A DNA stretch of 64,000 nucleotides from DASQZT01 sp963728965 (GTDB taxonomy: Bacteria > Acidobacteriota > Terriglobia > Bryobacterales > Bryobacteraceae), in contig CAVSMH010000006.1 in NCBI GenBank assembly GCA_963728965.1, positions 1,674,001 through 1,738,000 of the forward strand, read 5' to 3'. Positions 34,860 to 44,400 of this stretch are shown here, in pieces. Under the pieces are notes generated by a model. The model saw only the letters and a program-made list of their open reading frames with translations, was not told the origin of the DNA and made no database searches. Position 1 is the first letter of the stretch. Each line of letters opens with the position of its first letter. A program made the position numbers and the translations under genes.

Positions 34860-35618
34860 CTAACCGTACATTTTCTCGCGTTCCTGACGGTGGCCGATCC
34901 ACGCAATCCCGGCGAACACCAGGGCGAACGCGGCCAGCGCCTCGACGTGCTGCCCCATGGCGCCATGCGAGGGGCACTTCTGGATTGCCAGCGCGATCTG
35001 CCCGAGGTGATACGACGGCAGCAGAGGGGCGATTGTTTGAATGGTATGCGGCAGATATTCGTAGGGAATCCACAGCCCGCCGCAAAATGACATGGGCAGG
35101 TAGAGCAGGTTCACCGTACCCGGGGCGGAGTTGGGGCCGGCGAAGTTGCCGATGGCCAGGCCGATGGCGCAGAAGGGGATCGCTCCTGCCACCAGCGCTG
35201 CGCCCATCCCCACCCATTGCAACGCCGGCATGCGCACGCCCCCGAACGCCGCACCCAGTCCGAACAGCAGCACCACCACAGTCGCGCCGAACGCGACCGA
35301 GACCACTCCCTTGGCCACGAAGTACGCCGGCGGCGGCATCGGGCTGGCGCGCTTCAGTTGCAGCCACCCCAGCCCGCGCTCCACCGCCACTCCCACGCCA
35401 AAGGCATAGAGCGTGGCACCCATGACCGAGAATGCGCCATAGGTGGCAAGCAGGTATCGCGCCATGGGGGCGGCGCCGGACGGCATGTTCTGCCCCATCG
35501 CCAATCCGAAACAGACGTAGAACATCAGCGGGAACGCCACGGTTGAGACCGAATACGCCCGCATTCGCAACAGCTTCAGAAACTCCGTTTTGATCTCCAT
35601 CCAGTAGACGCGTGTCAT
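34860..35618 (-). CDS. ABC-2 type transporter permease
   Basis: This 252-residue protein has six hydrophobic segments (about 20-45, 57-80, 105-130, 140-160, 170-190 and 225-245) and the ABC-2 membrane fold, with the PMSFCGGLWIPYEYLP motif region. It would export lipids, antibiotics or peptides together with the ATPase encoded upstream. It is the only unbroken gene in this four-gene operon. Its ATG overlaps the ATPase stop (ATGA at 35618-35615) and its stop abuts the kinase start. Without a working ATPase and regulator its function is doubtful. Confidence 0.85.
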   Translation of the reverse strand: MTRVYWMEIKTEFLKLLRMRAYSVSTVAFPLMFYVCFGLAMGQNMPSGAAPMARYLLATYGAFSVMGATLYAFGVGVAVERGLGWLQLKRASPMPPPAYFVAKGVVSVAFGATVVVLLFGLGAAFGGVRMPALQWVGMGAALVAGAIPFCAIGLAIGNFAGPNSAPGTVNLLYLPMSFCGGLWIPYEYLPHTIQTIAPLLPSYHLGQIALAIQKCPSHGAMGQHVEALAAFALVFAGIAWIGHRQEREKMYG

Positions 35619-36322
35619 TGGTTCACCTCGATCAGCGACAGGAATGCATCCTCCAGGCCGGTTGACGCGGTGCGCGCCTTAATCTCGCCAGGCGTCCCTT
35701 CGGCCACGATCAGGCCGCGATGGATCACCGCCACGCGGTTCGCCAGTGCGTCGGCCTCCTCCAGGTAGTGGGTAGTGAGCAGCACGCTTCCGCCCCGGGC
35801 GATGAAGCCCCGGATGCGTCCCCACAGCGCGCGCCGCGATTCGACATCCAGCCCCACGGTCGGCTCATCCAGAAACAGCAGGTCGGGATTGCCGCAGATC
35901 GCCAGGGCGAACAGCACCCGCTGCTTCTGCCCTCCGGAGAGTTCTCCGAACAGGCGATTCTCGAGTCTGTCCAGCCCCGCCGCGGCGATGCTCTCGCGCA
36001 CCGGCAGCGGATTCGGATAGTAGCTCGAGAACAGCTCCACATGCTCGCGCACGGTGAGCGTCTCCGGCACCTTCGCCACCTGTTAGAGGGCTCCGCGCCG
36101 GAGCCGCGCTTCCTGGCTGCCGGGAGGCCGGCCAAAGATCGACGCCCGCCCCGACGTGGGCTGTGCCAGGCCGAGCAGGATGCGGACCGCGGTCGTCTTC
36201 CCCGCGCCGTTGGGTCCGAGCAGGGCCACCAATTCACCCGGCTGGATCGTCAAATTGATTCCGCGAAGCGCCTCGACCCTACCGTAGTGCTTCGCGACCG
36301 TTCGTAATTCTGCGACTGCCAT
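35615..36322 (-). pseudogene. ABC transporter ATPase with internal stop codon
   Basis: The reading frame from the ATG at 36322 (MAVAELRTVAKHYGRVEALR) has Walker A LLGPNGAGKTT but hits an in-frame TAA at 36085-36083, right after RLRRGA. The same frame resumes with QVAKVPETLTVREHVELFSSYY and contains the signature LSGGQKQRV, Walker B LLFLDEPTVGLD and the H-loop region. Family members normally read GAMLQ at the break, so a nonsense change is evident. The C-terminal half could only be made by re-initiation at the GTG at 36079. Without nucleotide-binding continuity the ATPase should be inactive. Confidence 0.8.
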
Positions 36323-36559
36323 GAACGCCTCCAAGCCGTATGGTGCCCGAAGTGGGAACCGGCCGCCAGTGCGGATTGTCAGTGGGCCGGCGTTACAAAC
36401 GTCATGTCTTTGGGCGGCCCGCCGGCCGGCCCGGGCTTGCTCGACCTTCCAGACGGCGCTGGGCCGCCCCATCCGTGCGGAGGTTCTGGAGTCGCTGCGC
36501 CGCGCCAGCAGGAGCTGCCACTTCGTCGCTACAATGGCCTGATCCGCGCCGCCGCGCGG
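36323..36559. other. 237-bp intergenic region, upstream of the decaying ABC operon
   Basis: I see no gene. The coding-strand sequence (minus strand) carries ATGACGTTTGTAACG about 70-100 bases ahead of the ATPase start, which could be the regulator site of the lost system, but no clear promoter hexamers. The long open frames in this region are GC-driven shadows. Confidence 0.3.
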
Positions 36560-37339
36560 CTACAGCACGTGGTAGTAGCCGCCCCGTTCCAGCATTTCGA
36601 CCGGGATTCCGAACAGCGCCGAGAGCGGGCCGGCATCCAGCATCCGCTCCTTGGGCCCGTCGCCGAAGACCCGCCCCTGGCGAAACAGCACCACCCGGCG
36701 AATCTCCGGAATGATGTCGGGCAGGTGGTGCGTGACCATGATGATGCTGATGCCGCCGGCGGCGAGCTTGCGCAGGATGCCGCGCAGTTCCCAGGTGGCA
36801 TGCAGGTCCAGACTGGTGGTCGGTTCATCGAGCACCAGCGCCTGCGGGTCATGCACCAGCGCCCGCGCGATCAGAATCCGGCGGGCTTCTCCCGACGACA
36901 TGGCGTTGGTGTCCCGCTCGGCCAGATGGGAGATCTCGAGCAGTTCCATGACCTCGCCGGCCTTGCGCCGCATGGCTTCGGTCACTTCGTGGTGCGGCCA
37001 GATACCGGCGCTCCCGAAGAAGCCGGAGAGCACGATTTCATAACCGGCGAACTCGCGGGTGCACATCTGCATCCAATCGTTCGATACCAGCCCCAGGTGG
37101 TTGCGCAGATCGAACAGGTGCCAGCGGTCGCGGCCGAGGATGCGCAGCGACCACGGCTCCTCTTTCAGGCGCGGATAGAGTTCGCGCGCGATCAACTTGA
37201 TCAGCGTGGATTTTCCCGAGCCGTTGGGCCCGAGAATGGCCACGTGCTCCCCCTCGGCAATCGTCACAGTGACCCCGTCGAGAACCAGGCGCCCTCCGCG
37301 TTCGACCGTCACGTTCTGAAAGTCGATCAGCGGGATCAC
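36560..37339 (-). CDS. ABC transporter ATP-binding protein
   Basis: This 259-residue ATPase has Walker A GPNGSGKST (about 37-45), the signature MSSGEARRIL, Walker B ALVLDEPTTSLD and an H-loop (IIMVTHH). The motif SSGEARR is of the ModF/molybdate-like or iron-chelate ABC subgroup. It has no permease in the window. It overlaps the TolC-family gene by 4 bases (GTGA at 37339-37336), showing translational coupling, which is an unusual pairing for a periplasmic efflux channel and a solitary ATPase. Confidence 0.85.
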   Translation of the reverse strand: MIPLIDFQNVTVERGGRLVLDGVTVTIAEGEHVAILGPNGSGKSTLIKLIARELYPRLKEEPWSLRILGRDRWHLFDLRNHLGLVSNDWMQMCTREFAGYEIVLSGFFGSAGIWPHHEVTEAMRRKAGEVMELLEISHLAERDTNAMSSGEARRILIARALVHDPQALVLDEPTTSLDLHATWELRGILRKLAAGGISIIMVTHHLPDIIPEIRRVVLFRQGRVFGDGPKERMLDAGPLSALFGIPVEMLERGGYYHVL

Positions 37340-38769
37340 GGCCGGCCCAGGAACTGACGGATGCCTTGGGCCGCCTGCCCCATGGCGCGCGCGAGCGAGG
37401 CCTTGGCCAGGTTGTGAGCATACAGGCTGCTGATGTAGTCCTGCTCTGCCGCGGCGACCGACTCCTGTGCCTGGACGGTCTCGAGCGAGTCCGCCACGCC
37501 CGCGGTGAAGCGGTCGCGCGCCTGCTGAAGCGTCTCGGCGGCGAGCGTGCGATTGCTGTCAGCCGCCCGGACCCGGGTGGCCGCGGAGGTCAGGTCCAGA
37601 AACACGCGGCGGATGTCGGCGTCCACCTGCCCCCGCAAGTCCTGGTACTCGGCGCGGCGCTCGTCGAGCGCCGCATCGGCCTGCTGCAGTTCGCCGCGAA
37701 TCCGTCCACCCTCGAACAGCGGAAACCGCACCGCGCCGGTTACGCCGAACGTGCCGTGCGAGTTGGTAACCGTCGGCCCCAAGACCCCGTAATCACCGGA
37801 TATTTCGATGGTGGGGTAGCGCTCCGCGGCGGTCGCACGCCGTGCCAACTCGGCGGCACGGAGGCGCGCTTCGGCAGCTTTCAGGTCGGCGCGGTTGGCG
37901 TAGGCGCGAGCCAGCGCCTGCTCCAGTGTGATACCCTCGACGGGCGCGTAGGGCAGGGTATCGGTGAGCACGAAATCCTGGCCCAGCGAAAGACCGATGC
38001 CGCGCGCCAGGTCGAGTTTCTGCTTCCCCAACTCGTTTTGCACCTGCGTGAGGCGCTGCTGCTGGGTGATGAGCTCTACCTGGCTGCGCGTCACATCGAT
38101 GCGCGGCGCCACGCCCGCGTCGAGCCGGTCGCGGGCCTGTTGGTACGTGGCCTGCGCGGTGGCCACCTGCGCCTTCGCGGAATCCACCCGGGCGCCCGAT
38201 GCAATGATCTGCAAATACGCTCCGGTCACGGCCAACACCACCAGGTCGCGTGTATCCTCGGCCGATAACTCGGTGGCGCGCACATTTTCCCGCGAGGCGC
38301 GATAGTTGCGCAGGCGGGTGAGGTCGAACGCGCTCTGCGCGAGGCCCGCCCGCAGATCGAAATAGTGGTACGGACCGACGATCTTGGGAACACCCGGGAA
38401 CCCCGAGAATCCGAGCGCCGCCAGGTTCGTCTGCTGCTCGGTCACCAGCAGATCGCTCGCAATGTAGGGCAGCAGGGCGCTCAATGCCGTCTGCCGCTGC
38501 CCCTGGGCCTGGCGAACAGCGTTCTGCAGGCTCACCGTCCCCAGGTTGTATTGCAGGCCGCGGCGCACTGCTTGATCCAGGGAAAGCTGGATGGTCGCGA
38601 TGGCAGTCTCAGAAGGCGGAACGCTTCCCGCAACGGCTGCCTGCGATTGGCCCGTCCGCCCCGAAAGCGGCAACTGGATGCCGCGGCTTACCGGCGGGAC
38701 GCTCTCCGGTGGCACAGTCTGTGCAAAAAGGCACGTGGTGAACAGCGTGAGTAGTATGGTCCGGTGCAC
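37336..38769 (-). CDS. TolC-family outer-membrane efflux protein
   Basis: This is an outer-membrane factor of about 477 residues with a signal sequence (VHRTILLTLFTTCLFAQ) from a GTG at 38769; an upstream TTG at 38805 is an alternative start. The two OEP repeats are visible as long amphipathic helices with ISLDQA-like starts (LSLDQAVRRGLQYNLGTVSLQ and LEQALARAYANRADLKAAEARLRAAE). It would form a trimeric channel-tunnel for a tripartite exporter. It lies 40 bases after hoxH, so it may be co-transcribed with the hydrogenase operon by read-through, without functional relation. Ends in a GTGA overlap with the ABC ATPase gene. Confidence 0.88.
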   Translation of the reverse strand: MHRTILLTLFTTCLFAQTVPPESVPPVSRGIQLPLSGRTGQSQAAVAGSVPPSETAIATIQLSLDQAVRRGLQYNLGTVSLQNAVRQAQGQRQTALSALLPYIASDLLVTEQQTNLAALGFSGFPGVPKIVGPYHYFDLRAGLAQSAFDLTRLRNYRASRENVRATELSAEDTRDLVVLAVTGAYLQIIASGARVDSAKAQVATAQATYQQARDRLDAGVAPRIDVTRSQVELITQQQRLTQVQNELGKQKLDLARGIGLSLGQDFVLTDTLPYAPVEGITLEQALARAYANRADLKAAEARLRAAELARRATAAERYPTIEISGDYGVLGPTVTNSHGTFGVTGAVRFPLFEGGRIRGELQQADAALDERRAEYQDLRGQVDADIRRVFLDLTSAATRVRAADSNRTLAAETLQQARDRFTAGVADSLETVQAQESVAAAEQDYISSLYAHNLAKASLARAMGQAAQGIRQFLGRP

Positions 38770-38809
38770 GATTTCAACGTGCGGGAACCGGGCGTGGTTT
38801 GTCAACCTG

Positions 38810-40228
38810 CTAGGGTCTGATCTGGCGCACCACCCGGCCGTCCGGAGCGAAGACCGTCACCAGCATCGCGATGGTGCCATCGGCGTGGGTGGAGCAGCTC
38901 AGACAGGGGTCGTACGCCCGCACGACCGCGGAGACGCGGTTGAGCATCCCCTCTTTGATATGTTCGCCGTCGATGAAGTGCCGCGCCACCTGTCCCACCG
39001 CGCGGTTGATCGCAAGGTTGTTGTGACCCGTGGCGACAATCAGGTTGGCCCAGCGGATGGCGCCCGTCTCATCGACTTTATAGTGGTGAATCAGCACTCC
39101 GCGCGGGGCTTCGATCATGCCCACACCTTCGAGCGCATTCACCGCGGCGCGCGCACGCACGTGCGTATCGACAATGGCGGGATCGTTCAGCAGCACTTCG
39201 ATTTTCTCGAGCCCGTGCAGCAGTTCGATGAGGCGCGCGTAATGGTAGTGGAACGAGCTGTGCGCCACCGCGCCGCAGCGCTCGCGAAACTCGGCCAGTT
39301 CTCTGTCGGCCACGGACGTTCCCAAGGCGGCGGATACGTTCAGGCGCGCCATCGGGCCCACCCGGTACACCCCGGCGGGATAGCCGAGCGGCTTGAAGAA
39401 GGGCGCCTTCAGGTACGAGTCGCGCTGCGATGCCTCACCGATAAAGTTCTGGTAATCGCGCGCTCGAACGCCCTCGGCCACGGTCTTTCCGTCCTCATCC
39501 GCGAATCGCAGGCGGCCTTCGTACCATTCGAGGCCTCCGCGATCGTTCACCATGCCCGCGTACATGGTGGGCACCGAGCCGAAGTTGGCGATCTCCTCCG
39601 CAAACCGGTCCAGCACGCTCTTGAAAAAGGCCAGCGTGCTTTCGGCGATCTTCCGGGCGCCCGGCAGTCCGGCGAGGACCCGGTCGCGCACCTCCGTCGT
39701 AAGCGGAGCGTTCACGCCGCCGGGCACGATCCACGATGGATGCACCCGCTCCCGCGCCAGGCCCTCGATGATCTCCTGCCCGAACTTGCGCAGCAGCACC
39801 CCCGATTTGGCCAGCTCGGGGTGGTCTTCAATCAGCCCGAAAATGTTGCGGCGCGCCGGGTCGGAATCGAAGCCCAACAGCAGGTCCGGCGCCGACAGGT
39901 GGAAAAAGCTGAGGGCGTGCGATTGGACGAATTGCGCGCAGTGAATCAACTCGCGCAGCAGCACGCCGGCTTCCGGCGGCGACACGGCCATGATCCCATC
40001 GCAGGCTTTGGCCGAGGCAAGCAGGTGGCTCACCGGACAGATGCCGCAGATCCGCGCCGTGATCGAAGGCATCTCGTAGAACGGCCGGCCCTCGGTGAAT
40101 TTCTCGAAGCCGCGCACCTGGGTGACGTGGAACTGCGTATCCGCGACCTTGCCCCGGTCGTCCAGAAAAATGTCGATCTTGGCGTGCCCCTCGATGCGGG
40201 TCACAGGGTCGATTGTGATCTTCTTCAT
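38810..40228 (-). CDS. hoxH: bidirectional [NiFe] hydrogenase large subunit HoxH
   Basis: This 472-residue protein coordinates the Ni-Fe active site through the N-terminal motif RICGICPVSH (Cys61, Cys64) and the C-terminal motif DPCLSCSTH (Cys442, Cys445, His448). Glu13 of RIEGH is also present. The 24 residues after His448 form the tail normally removed by a HoxW-type endopeptidase. No maturation genes (hyp, hoxW) are in the window, so they must be elsewhere. It belongs to cytoplasmic group 3 enzymes that exchange electrons with pyridine nucleotides. It starts 9 bases after hoxY. Confidence 0.95.
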   Translation of the reverse strand: MKKITIDPVTRIEGHAKIDIFLDDRGKVADTQFHVTQVRGFEKFTEGRPFYEMPSITARICGICPVSHLLASAKACDGIMAVSPPEAGVLLRELIHCAQFVQSHALSFFHLSAPDLLLGFDSDPARRNIFGLIEDHPELAKSGVLLRKFGQEIIEGLARERVHPSWIVPGGVNAPLTTEVRDRVLAGLPGARKIAESTLAFFKSVLDRFAEEIANFGSVPTMYAGMVNDRGGLEWYEGRLRFADEDGKTVAEGVRARDYQNFIGEASQRDSYLKAPFFKPLGYPAGVYRVGPMARLNVSAALGTSVADRELAEFRERCGAVAHSSFHYHYARLIELLHGLEKIEVLLNDPAIVDTHVRARAAVNALEGVGMIEAPRGVLIHHYKVDETGAIRWANLIVATGHNNLAINRAVGQVARHFIDGEHIKEGMLNRVSAVVRAYDPCLSCSTHADGTIAMLVTVFAPDGRVVRQIRP

Positions 40229-40237
40229 GCGCGCCTC

Positions 40238-40768
40238 CTACCCGAATTTCACCTTGGCAGCAAGGTTCGGCATCCGGCCCTCCAGCAGTTCGCCGAGGAC
40301 AAATGCGATGGACTTGGCGGACGGCGGGCAGCCGGGAACGTGCAGGTCCACCTTCACTACCTCGTGCAAGGGAACGGCGTGGCGCAGCAGCGGGGGCACG
40401 CCATCCGACGGCACCATTTTGTTTTCCTGCGCGCCTTCGATATAGATCCGCTCCAGCATTTTGCGCGCCGGATGCGGGTTGCGCATCGCCGGCACGTTGC
40501 CTGTGACCGCGCAATCGCCGAGTGAGACCAGCACCTTGGTGCGCGCGCGGATATGCCGCACCTTTTCCAGGTCTTCCTGGGAGCTGACCGCGCCTTCGAC
40601 GACCGTCACGTCCACGCTCTTGGGAAATTCCTGCGCATCCACCAGCGGCCCATACACCACGTCCGCTTTCTTGGCAACGTTCAAAATCAGCTCGTCCATA
40701 TCGAGAATCGACATATGGCAACCCGAGCAGCCATCCAGCCACACGGTGGCCAGCCTGGTTTTTTTCAT
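40238..40768 (-). CDS. hoxY: hydrogenase small subunit HoxY
   Basis: This 176-residue protein starts at the ATG at 40768 and has Cys14, Cys17, Cys86 and Cys147 for the proximal [4Fe-4S] cluster (WLDGCSGCHMS, GDCAVTGN, VPGCPPS). It passes electrons between the HoxH active site and the diaphorase module. It is short, lacking the second cluster-binding C-terminal part of respiratory hydrogenases, as expected for the Hox type. Its ATG overlaps the hoxU stop (ATGA). Confidence 0.93.
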   Translation of the reverse strand: MKKTRLATVWLDGCSGCHMSILDMDELILNVAKKADVVYGPLVDAQEFPKSVDVTVVEGAVSSQEDLEKVRHIRARTKVLVSLGDCAVTGNVPAMRNPHPARKMLERIYIEGAQENKMVPSDGVPPLLRHAVPLHEVVKVDLHVPGCPPSAKSIAFVLGELLEGRMPNLAAKVKFG

Positions 40769-41475
40769 GAATGGACTCCCCGCCTGGAAGCCAGGCGTGT
40801 AACGGTGCGATCCTGCTTGACCATCTCTTCGACCGCGAACCCCTTCTCGGCGAGCGCGCCGGTGGGACACACCTGCACGCATTTGCCGCAACTCGTGCAG
40901 CTCCGCGACTCGCCCCACGGGCGGTTCATGTCCGACACCACCATGGAGCGGATGCCGCGCGAGCTGACGTCCCAGACGTGCGCTCCTTCCACTTCCGCGC
41001 ACACGCGGACGCAGCGCGTGCACAGGATGCAGCGGTTCTGGTCGAGCACGAAGCGGTCGTGCGAAACGTCCACCGCCAGCCGCGGGTACAAGTATGAGTA
41101 GCGGATGCTGGTAACGCCCAGCTTCTCTGCCATTCCTTGCAGTTCGCAGTGGTTGTTGGATACGCAAACGGCGCACTGGTGGTTGCGCTCCGAAAAGAGG
41201 AATTCGAGCGCGATCCGCCGGTAGTGGGTGAGCTTCTCCGATTGGGTGGTGACACTCATGCCGTCCTGCACCGGCGTCGTGCAGGCGGGCAGCAGCCGGT
41301 TGATGCCGGACACCTCGACGATGCAGAGGCGGCAGGCGCCCACCGGAGACAGTCCCGCCAGCCAGCAGAGAGTCGGAATGTACTTGCCGCCGGCGCGCGC
41401 GACCTCCAGGATGGTCTGCCCCTGCACAGCGGGCACATATTCGCCGTCGATGCGGATGGAGATTGTATCGGCCAT
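40765..41475 (-). CDS. hoxU: hydrogenase diaphorase iron-sulfur subunit HoxU
   Basis: This 236-residue protein is NuoG-N-terminal-like. A [2Fe-2S] ferredoxin fold holds Cys37, Cys48, Cys51 and Cys65. A NuoG-type His-Cys3 site uses His99, Cys101, Cys104 and Cys110. Two CxxCxxC-type [4Fe-4S] sites follow (CILCTRCVRVC and CTSCGKCVQVCPTG). It links HoxF to HoxY. It begins 8 bases after the HoxF fusion and overlaps hoxY by 4 bases. Confidence 0.93.
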   Translation of the reverse strand: MADTISIRIDGEYVPAVQGQTILEVARAGGKYIPTLCWLAGLSPVGACRLCIVEVSGINRLLPACTTPVQDGMSVTTQSEKLTHYRRIALEFLFSERNHQCAVCVSNNHCELQGMAEKLGVTSIRYSYLYPRLAVDVSHDRFVLDQNRCILCTRCVRVCAEVEGAHVWDVSSRGIRSMVVSDMNRPWGESRSCTSCGKCVQVCPTGALAEKGFAVEEMVKQDRTVTRLASRRGVHS

Positions 41476-41483
41476 GGGTGCTC

Positions 41484-44400
41484 CTAGTGGTGGTCCTTGA
41501 TGTCGCAGCGCAAGCAGCGCCCGGCTTCGTCACGGGCCTCTTCGCGGCCGAGACCGATCATGATTTCTTCGAAGTTCTCGACGCGCTCCGCCGCCGGCAC
41601 CTCTTCGAGCGTGTGCCGCCGGCTGGGAGTGGGCTCTTCGGGGGGAACATGGCTGTACGCGATCTGCGGGTTGATGCGATCCCAACGCCACGTGCCCATC
41701 AGCCGCAGGTCGATATTGCGCGCGGCCTTCTTGCCGTATCCCATCGCGTTGGACACGTTGGAGGCGCCGCTGATCACGTCCCCGCCCGCATAGAACTTGC
41801 TGCGGCTGGTTTCCAACGTGTAGCGGTCCACCTCCAGCGTGCCGCCTTCCCTGATGCGCAGGCCGTTGGCACGGACAAAATCCAGGTCGACCGCCTCGCC
41901 CACCGCCAGAATTACCGTGTCGCATTCCAGCCGGCGGATCTCCTGCGTGGGCACCGGGCGCCGGCGGCCGGAGGCATCGAACTCACCCAGCCTGGTCTTG
42001 ACCACCTCGATGCCGCGCACCGTGCCCTCCTCGTCCCCCAGCACCCGGTGCGGCGTGGCCAGGAACACGAACTTGGCGCCCTCCGCCTGGGCGGCATCGG
42101 TCTCTTCGCGGATGGCCGGCATGTCTTTGCGCTCGCGCCGGTAAATCACCGTTGCTTCCGCGCCCATCCGGATCGCGGTGCGGGCCGAGTCGATGGCCGC
42201 ATTGCCGCCGCCGATGATGGCCACCTTGCGGCCTAGCCGCACCGGCTCCTGCTTGGCCACCGCTTCCAGGAAGAGCAGCGCGGGCAACACGCCCTTGAGC
42301 TCGGTCCCCGGCAGATAGACCCAGGCCTCCTTCCATGTGCCGATGGCCAGGAAAACCGCATTGAACTGGTTGTCGAGATCGTTCAGCGTAACATCCGTTC
42401 CGACGTTCACGCCGCACTGGATATCGACCCCCAGGCGCCGGATCAGATCGATTTCCTTGCGGATGACCTCGCGCGGCAGCCGGTACTCGGGCAGCGCGTA
42501 CCGCAGCATGCCGCCGGGTTCGGGGTTGGATTCCAACACCGTGACTTCATGCCCCAGCAGCGCCAGGTAGAACGCCGCGGCCAGACCCGTGGGGCCGGCA
42601 CCGACCACCGCCACCTTGCGATCGGTCGCCGGCAGTTTGCGTGCCGCGATCCGCTCCGTCATCGCTTCATAGCGGTCGGAATTGTATATGGAATCCGCGA
42701 TGAACCGGTGCACTTCCCGCATGTTCACCGATTGGTCGAGCGAACGCCGCCGGCAGCGATTGTCGCAGGGATGCTGGCACACCCGGCCCGTGGATGCCGG
42801 CAGCGGGTTGTCGAGCACCACGGCTTCAAAAGCGTCCTCCAGCCGGTTCTCCTGAAGAAGCTGAAGGAAGCGGGGAATGTTCATGTGCAGCGGACAACTG
42901 TTCTCGCAGGGCGACAGCGCCAGGTCCTCGCACACTCCCGCGCGGCAGCGTTTGGCGCGGATGTGGTCTTCGAACTCGTGGCGGAAGTGCCGCATGGTGG
43001 TCAGCAGCGGGTTCGGCGCACTCTGCCCGAGCCCGCACAGGGACGTATCGCGGATCATCCGGCCCATCTCGTCCAGGCGGTCGAGGTCCGATTCCGCGGC
43101 GGTGCCCCGGGTGAACGCATTCAGGATGCGCAGCGACTGGTCCAGTCCGACCCGGCAGGGGACGCACTTGCCGCACGATTCCGAATGGGTGAATTCGATG
43201 AAGTAGCGGGCCACATCCACCATGCAGTTGTCTTCATCCATCACCACCATGCCCCCCGAACCCATGATCGAACCCAGTTGCACGAGCGTCTCGTAATCCA
43301 CCGGGGTATCGAACATCTCCTGCGGAATGCACCCGCCGGACGGTCCGCCGGTCTGGATGGCTTTCACCGGCTTGCCGTCGGAGCCGCCCTCGCCCACGTC
43401 ATAAATAAACGTCTTTAGCGGCGTGCCGAGAGGCATCTCCACCAGGCCCGTGTTGGTGACCTTCCCGACCAGGGAAAAAACCTTGGTGCCGGCGCTCTTG
43501 GCGCTCCCCGTTTCACTGAACCAGCCGGGACCTTTGGCCACGATGGGTGCGATGTTGTACCAGGTTTCGACGTTGTTGATGTTGGTGGGCATGCCCCAAA
43601 GGCCCTTTTCGGCGGGGAACGGCGGGCGCGGGCGGGGCCGGCCGGCGAAGCCTTCAAGCGAGGCGACCAGCGCCGTTTCCTCCCCGCACACAAACGCCCC
43701 GGCGCCTTCCACCAGTTGAATGTCGAAGCGGAATCCGCGGCCCATGATGTTGTCCCCCAGCAGGCCCGACTCGCGCGCCTGCTGGATGGCGCGGGTCAGG
43801 CGATGCACGGCCAGCGGGTACTCCGCGCGGACGTAGATGATGCCTTCGGTGGCTCCCATCACGTAGCCGCCCACGATCAGCCCCTCCAGCAGCGAGTGCG
43901 GGTCGCTCTCGATTTCGTTGCGGTTCATGTAGGCGCCGGGGTCGCCTTCATCCGCGTTGCAGACCACGAATTTGCGTTCGGCCACGGCCTTGCGCAGAAA
44001 GCTCCACTTCAGGCCCGTCAGAAAACCCGCTCCGCCGCGGCCGCGCAGCTTGGCCGCCTTGACCTGCTCGATCACCAGTTCCGGATTGGCGTCGATCAGT
44101 ACCTTATATAGAGCCTGGTAGCCGCCAATGGCGATGTACTCTTCGATATCGTCCGGGCTGATGAGCCCGCAGTTGCGCAGAACGATCTTCTTTTGCGGCT
44201 TGAAGAAAGGCACGTCCTGCCACGAAGGAATCCCCGGGTACCCGGTCCCGTAACTGATGTGGGCGGTGAGATGGTCCCACTCCTCGATCTTGCACAGCGC
44301 CAGGCCCTCGGTGACGTTGCCGGCGGCCAGGTCGTCCACAATCTGCCGAACATCGCGGACCTGCACCCGCCGCAGGATCACCAGCGGTTTCCCCGGCAGG

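Noticed and set aside
38769..38805. TTG at 38805 as start of the TolC-family gene
   Set aside because: It has no ribosome site and adds a stretch before the signal peptide; GTG at 38769 is preferred, with some doubt remaining.
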